Positions 56,301 to 64,000 of a DNA stretch of 64,000 nt are shown here, one piece after another. Source of the DNA: Podaxis mareebaensis (Eukaryota > Basidiomycota > Agaricomycetes > Agaricales > Agaricaceae); assembly GCA_018524725.1 (NCBI GenBank), contig JAEUWP010000615.1, positions 42,440 to 106,439 of the forward strand. Direction: 5' to 3'. Within the stretch, counting starts at the first letter, position 1, and every line of letters begins with the position of its first letter. The position numbers and the translations under genes are program-made. The notes under the pieces were generated by a model. It was given only the letters and a program-made list of their open reading frames with translations. It made no database searches and was not told where the DNA came from.

Positions 56301-57951
56301 GTCCTTTCTAATGATCTCGAAGGTTTCCTCGAGGCTGGACGTGATTTTGTAACCCTTCGGGACCGAGCCGAACGCGGCGTTCTTGCTCCTTCTGGAATTG
56401 CCTCTTCACCAAGGTCAATCTCCCGCTCCCCTCCTTTAGCGTCATCAATTTGTAAGCGAAGTTTAGGCCGGCCCTCGGTACGCTCAGGCGAATGCGGTCG
56501 TGAAGCAGCCGGGCTGGAAGGTCCAGGGGTATTAGCGGCCGACGGTACAGGCGTGACTGGAAACTTGTCCCTTGACGGGTCGGCTAGACTAAAATACCTC
56601 AACATCCCGTTGGCCCTTCCCGCCAGCCTCCTTCCTAATTGCTGGAATGAGCAGAAATCTTGTGGCGCAAATCGGCATAATATAACATCACTACCCAGGA
56701 GGCGCACGCATGCAGCGAGTGGTCCTAGAGCGCCTTCAGCTTGATCAATAGTGGACGTGATAGAGGACGTGAGGGATCGAAACTCTTCAGATGGGACAGT
56801 CGTATCTAGTATTTGACGGTGCAAGTCAAGTGCGGATATCAAAGGTGTGAGGAATAGCTGGAGGCGGGTAGTGAATTGTGCGGAGATGGTCGAAGGGAAG
56901 ATAACAAGAGACCCTAGGAGGGACAGCGCAGAGTGGAAACATAGTGGAATGACAATGCTGCGCCCAACCTGCAACATAATGAGGTCTCGTTCAATACAGC
57001 TAAGTTGAGAGCTCACAATATAATAAGGATAAGGGAAGAAAACAGCAGTAGTCAGCGAAATGTCTGCATTCGTTAAGTAAGCATAAGTTTATGGTGGGGG
57101 AAAAGAGAGTTCACCGATGCAAATGCAAGCAAATATACAAGGGAAAAGATAAGGCCCAGGGCCTTGTCTGGCTTTGATATACAAGAAGAAGGCACTTCCG
57201 AAGAAGACGAAAACACCAATAATGACTGTGGGCTGCAATGATGTTATTGCGGGTGACCGGATCGAGGGAAACTCAGGAATCTTACAGCGGCCTGAATGTA
57301 ATCTCCGGTAATAGCTTGATTGAACGAGACGGTGGGATCGGTATTTGTCCGAGCTATATTTGCCAGAAAAATTCCAAGGCACGCCCACCTACGCCAGGTA
57401 ATCCGGTGAGCAGTTGTCAGGGAGCAGAGAGCAATTACGAAACATACGCCCACGCAAGAGTAACGAACAGGAGGATCAGGAACTCGCGTTCGAGGACGGC
57501 CATGAATGGGTCGCTAGGTGGGGATAGGAAGGCAGCTAAGACGAAGCCTTAGCGATTGAATCGCGACCATTTCAGTTGCTCCTACCGATAAGGATCAGAA
57601 AACTAGCCTGGAAATAGCGTCCTTAGCAAAACATAAAGAAAAGAGAAAAGGCAAAGGACACACCTGTCCCATGAGACGCTCCACCTTTGGTATGATGAAC
57701 AGTAAAGAGGAAACCCAAGCTACAATCGCACATCGAATGACCGGCTTGAGTTTTGACCAGGTCCAGTTCTTAGGTATCCATTCCAAGCTGCTGGGCAGAC
57801 GAAACTGAAAGAAGTTGCTTCTTGTAGAAGTCGACGATGATAATGATGACGATGACGTCGAGTTTGGAGTATGTGTCGGTCCAGTCTCTGCGAGTTTTTC
57901 ATTGACTTGCGAGCCTCCAGGGGTTGCGGCTGAGCTGCTGGGTAGAATCAT
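53351..57951 (-). CDS. ArAE/FUSC-type multipass transporter (BRE4-like), about 1100 residues
   Basis: The first exon is 57664-57951. Many short introns follow, including a large exon over 56030-56960, and the last exon ends at 53351. The first membrane half is assembled from ASFLILIAAFLSPPSDPFMA, TLAWAWACLGIFLANIAR, PTVIIGVFVFFGSAFFLYIK and DISLTTAVFFPYPYYI. A long cytosolic segment with Ser/Arg-rich and poly-histidine sequence comes next. The second half includes LPFFIKNSAAFAYR, PYGLAAVTGVCFPFFFYARL and LPPSTTIRRYQRR. The end matches the family's conserved tail (GNPLPQITPAPLLDRFMLRY, RLDRLMVATKDIVGEQYHIH, FRPPKD). This fungal family, related to aromatic-acid exporters and yeast Bre4,  is placed in ER or vacuolar membranes. 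One internal junction, near 54380, could not be placed with certainty. Substrate is unknown. Confidence 0.8.
56217..56264 (-). repeat. Poly-histidine coding run (16 codons)
   Basis: Sixteen consecutive His codons, a mixture of CAC and CAT, followed by Gly-His-His-Leu-His, in the cytosolic region of the transporter. The plus strand reads as ATG/GTG triplets. Confidence 0.95.
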
Positions 57952-58195
57952 GGCGCATATAGTTACACCAATTGAAGCGCGGGGTGTCGATGAAGGAGAA
58001 GAAAGAAGTAGACGAGAGGAGTGAAGAGTGGGTGGTTCATACCGTTGGTCAACTCGGCTTGGGAAATCACTCCAACAGGTCGTCGCCGGACCGATGATTT
58101 ATCCCAGGGTCATGTGATGCAAGATATACAAGAATAATGATTCGTCTGGAAGTAACCATCGTACATACGATCGGCACGACAAAACAAACCATGCC

Positions 58196-59025
58196 TTACC
58201 ATCCTGACCCCCCTGGAGGGCTACCAACAGTTGGACTTGGTAGGCTTTGCGCTGGGGCGATGGGCTTGGGAGCAGCGAGGTTTTCTGGTTCCTTTCTCCA
58301 CTCGATCTTCTCCACGCGCACTTCTCCATCAATCAGCTGGTATACGTAAGTCACCACTATCGGGCCTTGAATGTCAAGAAGTGCAAAGGACGGTATTGGA
58401 TCGCTGTTAGACAAAGTTTGTCATCAATGGCTCCTAGGTCGCCAACACCTAATCATACCCGTTGAAAGCGCCGGTCCATGCGCCAGTCGCTGAACCAGGG
58501 TTCACGAAAAACTTGTTGTCCATCTCAACAGCCTGGAAACTGGGAATCCCTGAGTAATGGAAACGAAGAGACAGCCGAAGCACGTACACATGTGTGTGGC
58601 CCGAGATCAGCACGTCGACGTCCATTTGCCGAGCGATGGATCTCAGTGAATCAATATCGCCCGTAGGTATGCATTGGTGACCGTGAACCACACCAATTTT
58701 GATCGGGTTATGGATGACGGTCACAGACGCTGGAAAGTTCGAGCCCTTGAAACACGAATCGAGCATGAGCAAGGAAAAGAGAGATGAGTCCCCCGTACGT
58801 ATTCCCAACAGGTGAAACAGCAAGCACCTCGTCGTAATCGCCCTTTACCACATGAACGTCGGGGGAAATGGTCCGCAAGTAATCGAATGTCTCCTTGTCG
58901 CAGACATTTCCGGTACACAAAATTTGCTGGATCTTGCCAGGAACCAGGAGTTTCTTGAATTTCAGAGGTAGGTCATGAATCCGATGCGGTATATGAAGGT
59001 CGCCAATGACGAGGACGAGGACCAT
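58196..59025 (-). CDS. VPS29: VPS29, retromer subunit
   Basis: Four exons are proposed: 58828-59025, 58588-58745, 58459-58539 and 58196-58403 (214 residues). The metallophosphoesterase-like fold is plain: [74 protein letters not shown] and [23 protein letters not shown]29 is a core subunit of retromer, which returns cargo from endosomes to the Golgi. The phosphoesterase site is used as a binding surface rather than for catalysis. A proline-rich tail of about 25 residues extends beyond the usual end. Its start faces the start of the F-box gene at 59172. Confidence 0.93.
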
Positions 59026-59171
59026 TGTGGGAGAGAGGTGTCCAGATTATGCACCACCAAACCGGGAACAGCGTGTGTTTGTCCCAGAGGACGATGCCAA
59101 ATACCAATCATAGCTCCGACCCCATGTCGTCTAATCTTCTCCCATGATCACCGTTCACAAGTCCTTATGAG

Positions 59172-60541
59172 ATGGGTAAAAAGAAAAATAAGAACAAGAG
59201 TATTTCGGGTCAGTGATTCGCGTCTGCACTCCTTTCGAATGTTAAATAATCCTTGTACGCAGGCCTTCCTACGCTCCCACCTGAATTCGTCGAAACTATC
59301 GTCTGGCACTTGAGGGACGACCGAGCCACTCTCAAAGCTTGTTCCACAGTCTCAAACGAGTTCAACAAACACTCCCGTCGCCATATGTTTCACACTATGA
59401 AGATTACTGCCGATAACATCAAGCCGTTGCTCAAACTACTCACTTCTTCCCGCTGTACAATCGCTAATGCAGTTCGCGTTCTTGACATGGAATTATACTT
59501 CGATGTCTGGGATAGGCGCTCGGACAACACTGTATCTACTATTTGCACACACCTCAAACACGTTGAGAAACTCTCCGTCCTATGCTGCATGTGGCACCAT
59601 GACTCGCGAGGTGCACAAGCTTTCGTTGATGGCTTTAAAAAAGTCAAGAAGCTTCGCATCAGAGATAGCTTTTTCTGGAACTTCGAGCATCTCGCCTACG
59701 TGCTATCGTCATTTCCTCTCCTAGAGAGCCTTAGCTTGTGGAGCTGTAAACCCAGGGCGTTGTGGTGCGGTCCTCGAACTCGCCCACATGCAAAAGATCC
59801 TCCGCCTCTGCCTCAGGAGTATGGGATTCCTAGCTCGATCATCGATATAGAGGTCTGGAGCTGCGATATCCTCTACTGGGAACTTCTCAGCTCATCGCTC
59901 CATCTATCTCATATCCGCCGCCTGGACCTCGCTTGTCATCAGAAGCATGGCGATCTCGGGCATGCGAAGGCCCTCATAAGAACAGCAGGTTCCGTTTTAG
60001 AGGATCTACGTACCTCCATCGTGTTCAGCTCCGAACGTAGTGAGTATCTTACAACCAAACTCTGCGTTAGAGGGATGCTCATTTGCGCAATGTCAGAGTA
60101 CCACAATACCTTAACGCTCGAAAACAACACCCGCCTCCAGTCCCTGCGCGTCGTTTTCCCATCCGGACTCGCCGATCAGGATGAAATGTAAGAATTTCTC
60201 CCCTGGATGCGCAACGTCCTCGAGTCTGTCACCTCCACCGAACTCACGCGCCTTATTCTGGAGATCGACGAAGACATTGATCCATGGGTCGTCCTCCTTC
60301 TCTGTCCAAACTCGGCATCAATGAAGTCCTCACTAAAGAACAATTCAAAAAGCTGTCACAGCTAACTGTTGCGATTGCGACTGATCTGAGGCGGAAGGTT
60401 GATCCATCCGTGAAAGCGAGGATAAGACAGCTGCTGAAAGAGTACGATGAGAAGAGGGTCTTGACGGTTTCGTTGAATGAGGAGGAGCTGCATTATTCGG
60501 CGATTTCGGGTAGTGGTGGACCTGCCATTATCCTCATGTGA
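59172..60541 (+). pseudogene. F-box/LRR-like protein gene, probably disrupted
   Basis: Coding sequence begins LPTLPPEFVETIVWHLRDD, a typical agaric F-box start, and continues with leucine-rich repeat-like segments (HVEKLSVL, VKKLRIRD, FPLLESLSLWSCK, HIRRLDLAC). A start at 59172 with a 4-nt first exon and an intron to 59262 would give MGLPTLPPEF. The frame is open to a TAA at 60189-60191. After it the same frame continues in convincing coding style (FLPWMRNVLESVTSTELTRL) until about 60270, where the family-like ending (GINEVLTKEQFKKLSQLTVA, RIRQLLKEYDEKRVLTVS) resumes in another frame, closing at 60541. One nonsense change plus one frameshift is the simplest reading; an unrecognised intron beginning GTAAGA at 60188 is the alternative. 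An intact copy would act as a substrate receptor of SCF ubiquitin ligase. Confidence 0.6.
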
Positions 60542-63216
60542 ATTCGCGTATGCCATGAAACTCTACTTGTTTACACCGCACCGAGTGAAAGGAGATACTT
60601 GCACCCACAGTCAAGAAACACCGCCCCTGAAGGGAGGAACCATAAACCCGTTCTTTGAGAGTCAGTCGTTGTAGGGTTTAAGTGATACAAGTCGTCCACC
60701 AACCCCATTCCGTAGTGTGATAAAGCTATATTATCGGTATTAGTTGTTTACCTCTCCAAGATATTTCGGAAAACAAAAAGGCGCCAAAACTAAACTGGAC
60801 GGGCAGTCTCTATCAGTAACCACCGTCGTTGAATGTCTCTTCCGAAATGCGTCAGAGGATGGAATCGTTTAGCATCGCCACGGGGCGAGCCGGGATGATG
60901 CCCCAGATTTAAGTGGGTGTTATTAGATTATTCACTACTGTTCACCCAAGGCGGGGTGTTCATTGGCGAGATAAGGAAGCAACTACACTTTCCCAGGGAT
61001 CTGGAAACCACATTTCACCTCGCGCTAGGCGACGTAATCGCTCTGTAGTATAAACTTGATGCTAACCAGGCTTTAGCGCAGCCTTAGTCTCTCCGAGTTG
61101 GCCTTTTCTCTAGAAGGGTGTACCAAGTTCAAGGACTAGTTGGCACAGGACGAGACTTATAAGGCTATTGAAAGGTCTTAACGCCAAGGCGGCCTAAAGA
61201 CATTTTTAAACGAGGAGCAGATTCCCTATCCGATGTTTGATGGGGGCGGAATTCACTTATGCTGTTGTTAACGTATCATTGTGTAGGTGGCATTTGCATC
61301 GGACAAATTACATGATAGCTCTGACTTATAACAGCTATTTCTTCGAAGAGTCCTTGCCAGTATTTTTGGGGTTTTTACCGCTGCTCGTCGTGGCTGTTCC
61401 CTGGGTCGTAGGCTTGGGTGCACCCCCTCCTGCGGTCGACGCTCCACCCCCTCCTGCGGTCGACGCTCCACCCCCTCCTGAGGTCGACGCTCCACGTGGC
61501 TTCCAGCTAGCCATCGTCAAAATCGAGGACACGAACATGTGAGGGATAAAATGAGAGGTACGGCTCAAACAGGTAGTGGTTGCTTCAAGACAAACCTATC
61601 TGCATCGGATCTGTAGTAGTTTTCGGCCAGGGACGGGTCTCAGCGGTGGCGATACGCCAAAAAAGCCTCACTAACCCATTGGTTGGTGGATCATGGGGCA
61701 CATATGGATTTACGATGGACCTGTAGTCACATGATGCATTTGGGAATTGAAGGCCACCATGGTGTAGAGATAATCGAGGTGACCAAGATGCACGGTGTAA
61801 CGCCAAAGTGAAAACGTTATCAGAGAGCCTTACTGGGTTAGAGCTCTGATTAATACCCACCTAACATTGTTAGTGATAGCGCTGCCAATAAACGATGTAT
61901 CGTTGTCTGATTTGGCCATATTCCACTATGAGACTAGCGTAATAGTATCAGTGTCCGCATGGAGTACAGGGAAGAGTATCGATGTACATAGGAAAGCGGG
62001 GGTACAACGAGGGTAAGGGGATGATATTAGTGTGTGGTTGGTGGTGGGTGATAAGTCGAAACTATTGTCTCAGGAGAGCATCAGTGCTTATATTAGTGAG
62101 ACTGGCGCCCACTCTCTCGGCTGAAAGCCTCCTTGAGGTCGAGCAGGATCACATGAAGTTCTTCCTGACGCTGGTGAATGTGATCGAGCGCCTTCCTGTA
62201 TTCATGGCGCCAGCGACTCTGAATAGGATTGGGTTATCAGACGGGAAGCTCGGGAATTCACGAGCGGGAAGGTCTCCGCCAATCACAATCTCTTCTCGGT
62301 ATCTAAAAGTTGGAATGTTTGGTCGCGCCGTGCTTCTTTATCTGCACAATAGGTGATATGAAGGGACGTGTGAATGCCTTCAGATATCAATCAGAAGACG
62401 TGAGGAGACGCTCACCGGTAATGTCCAGATCTATGGCAGCAGGCCATGTATGCTGCTGGAGTGCGACTCCCGTGGTTGAAATATGATCAGAAGCTAGAGC
62501 CCAACGAACTCTTGCAGAAGGTGTCTGGGATCGTCGGGATGGGCGTTAGGATGAAGGTAACTGAGTGGAGATCTAAGGCAACATTGTCACTTAAAGAGGG
62601 TGCCGATATCGGCTCCCAGACTCCAGATCGTGCACACTAAGGTGCCCAGAACGCCCTGTTTCTCCTCTACCACCTATTTTCATAGAATGCACCCAGCTTG
62701 CAAGCTCAGATTAGGTCGCAAGAGAGACCAGATGCTAAATCCCAAACAACCAATTTCCCCTCGCGAAACACGGGCAAGGTTGATTCACGCCTTCTTGTGG
62801 CTTTTTTCGAGACGTGAAAATATGTCACTTCAAAAAAATCTGAAACAGGATGCGAGGGATCTTCAGGGAAGGGGGAAAGGGAGGGAATTAAAAACAGGGA
62901 ACTTCGGCGAGCAGGGCAGGCTTAGTCGGGCTGATCATATGGTCCATTAGCCTTGCAATTCCTGTGCGTTTCAAGACTGAATTAGCCAACGCAACCCCAA
63001 TCTTTTCCCGCACTAACCGCCGTACTTGTCCTTTCCATATTCATAAGTTGTTATAAATAGGGACTGAGTAAATCGAACTCACATTTTCTCGGGCTCTCCG
63101 CTCTTTCTGAGTTGATAGCTTGTGGCAAATCCTACCCGGACTGGGAACCGTGCAAGGTGGACAACGTTTCAAAGTTTATAAATACGAAGCACCTACCCCG
63201 ACACATACGCTTTCGG
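60542..63216. other. Gene-poor stretch
   Basis: About 2.7 kb with no supported gene apart from a possible tiny Gly/Ser/Thr-rich frame around the 24-bp repeat. Frames of up to 124 residues on plus (61982-62356, 62600-62950) have no features. Confidence 0.4.
61421..61492. repeat. 24-bp tandem repeat, three copies
   Basis: Units at 61421, 61445 and 61469. The first two are identical and the third has one change. On minus they encode GGGGASTA-type repeats inside a 58-residue frame starting MASWKPRGAS and ending in a lysine-rich tail. On plus they encode APPPAVD. Whether either is translated is unknown. Confidence 0.9.
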
Positions 63217-63816
63217 TTATGTAACCGTCAGATCGTGCAGAACTGCCAACAAGTACCGCTCATCTACCCAGATAAGCCACAGATATTCTCGGACAGACGA
63301 GTGAGCATACCGGGTGAAATCATAATCTCATGCCGCTTTGTCCGGATTCTCATAAATCGGACCTCATCCTACAAAATGACTAATAAATCCAAATATCCAC
63401 CGGGAGCCACTCACCATGTCGCTCGATTCGTCGACACCACCAACGCCACCTCCATTCACTTCTTCAAGCCCAGCCTGCACGCTTTCCACAATACGGGCTA
63501 TCACGCCAGCATACTTTCTCCCCTTCTCCCCTTCGAACACAACCCCCGAATGGCGGATGATACTTGCACTATGTGGTCCCCCTCGTGCTATAAGCAGGTA
63601 TCCAAGGACAGAACGGTGAGACGTCAACGTGCTCAGCGTCTGTTCAAGTTCCGGTGGTACATGAACTGTTGGTTGTGTTGATGATGTCGTTGATGTCTGC
63701 GGTGTCGATGAACTTGTTGGGGTATACGACGTGCATGTTGGGGTTGCTGCAGATGCTTTCAGTGCCTGTTCACCATTGTCAGCTTTTGCATAGATTCATT
63801 GTAAAGAGCCAACCAT
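63217..63816 (-). CDS. Roadblock/LC7 dynein light chain
   Basis: The conserved exons are secure: one ending at 63415, then 63311-63368 and 63217-63263, with introns of 46 and 47 nt. The fold is clear: PPELEQTLSTLTSHRSVLGY, SIIRHSGVVFEGEKGRKYAG, IARIVESVQAGLEE, DEVRFMRIRTKRHEIMISPD and ERYLLAVLHDLT. These light chains dimerise on dynein intermediate chain and help bind cargo. The N terminus is unusual, a Thr/Ser/Pro-rich stretch (TPTSSSTPQTSTTSSTQPT) ahead of the domain. The start is uncertain because that frame contains no ATG. A start codon alone at 63816, with an intron ending before GCACTGAAAG, would fit. Confidence 0.8.
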
Positions 63817-63828
63817 TGCTAGTCAGTG

Positions 63829-63942
63829 GACGCGGTGAAAATAAAAACAGCGTGAGTGCAAAGACGGCGAGCACAACAGTGTTGGGGACGCGGTGAAATA
63901 AAACAGCGTGAGTGCAAAGACGGCGAGCACAACGGTGTTGGG
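63829..63942. repeat. About 58-bp tandem duplication
   Basis: Two nearly identical units, the first starting at 63829 (GACGCGGTGAAAATAAAAAC) and the second at 63887, each containing AGCGTGAGTGCAAAGACGGC and ending in GTGTTGGGG. They sit just upstream of the roadblock gene. Confidence 0.85.
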
Positions 63943-64000
63943 GATTAACCCAACACAACCCGTTTCGTCTTTATAGACTCTTCAGGTGCTCTACGTTAGC
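63932..64000 (+). mobile_element. Possible LTR end, cut by the window edge
   Basis: TGTTGGGGATTAACCCAACA is a near-perfect inverted repeat starting TGTTGG and ending CCAACA. This resembles how many fungal Ty1/copia-type LTRs begin. Only about 69 bases are visible, so neither the other end nor a target-site duplication can be checked. Confidence 0.3.

Noticed and set aside
61421..61492. CRISPR-like or structured repeat array
   Set aside because: The 24-bp units are directly adjacent with no spacers and the genome is eukaryotic. It is a simple coding-style minisatellite.

Overview
This window comes from a filamentous basidiomycete, most likely an Agaricomycete. Protein genes are split by many introns of about 45-60 nt with GT(R)AG borders. 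The gene content fits: a laccase-family gene, an agaric-type class I sesquiterpene synthase, a DUF6534-type seven-helix membrane protein, GH17 and GH5 glucanases, F-box proteins, and a helo-like/receiver protein. Housekeeping orthologues (VTI1, VPS29, LSM6, GDT1, roadblock dynein light chain) lie between lineage-specific genes. I assembled the gene models by eye from reading frames, splice signals and family knowledge, so exon borders are proposals.

Layout. 1-6 kb: a small ten-cysteine secreted protein, a gene-poor stretch, a coiled-coil protein with a 42-bp tandem repeat, and a 0.6-kb near-palindrome. 6-9.3 kb: a divergent pair, a helo-like plus receiver-like protein on minus and an R-S-ExE ADP-ribosyltransferase-like protein on plus. 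9.3-17 kb: a very large SH3-TBC protein and a PC-esterase family membrane protein. 18-23 kb: a GH17 endoglucanase and a laccase-like gene that has lost key copper ligands and carries an in-frame stop. 23-27 kb: a small agaric-specific protein, a duplicated fragment of the laccase 3' end, and two tandem secreted proteins with strongly charged tails. 30-34 kb: FAR-17a/AIG1-like protein, VTI1 and a DUF6534 protein. 36-38 kb: GH5 endoglucanase. 38-43.6 kb: gene-poor. 43.7-51 kb: sesquiterpene synthase, LSM6, GDT1 and a second copy of the ten-cysteine secreted protein. 52.6-60.5 kb: tRNA-Ile, a large ArAE/FUSC-type transporter with a 16-histidine run, VPS29 and a disrupted F-box gene. 63.2-64 kb: roadblock light chain, a short tandem repeat and a possible LTR end.

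Functional themes. GH17, GH5 and the laccase relative point to cell-wall or plant-wall polymer work. VTI1, VPS29, the TBC protein and GDT1 serve the endomembrane system. The two ten-cysteine secreted proteins and the two charged secreted proteins are lineage-specific duplicates with conserved promoters. The helo-like/ART pair resembles fungal NLR-type self/non-self machinery. No biosynthetic cluster surrounds the terpene synthase. The observations most worth follow-up are the ten-cysteine pair, the laccase with a broken trinuclear site, the 619-bp palindrome, the helo-like/ART divergent pair and the TBC protein lacking both catalytic fingers.
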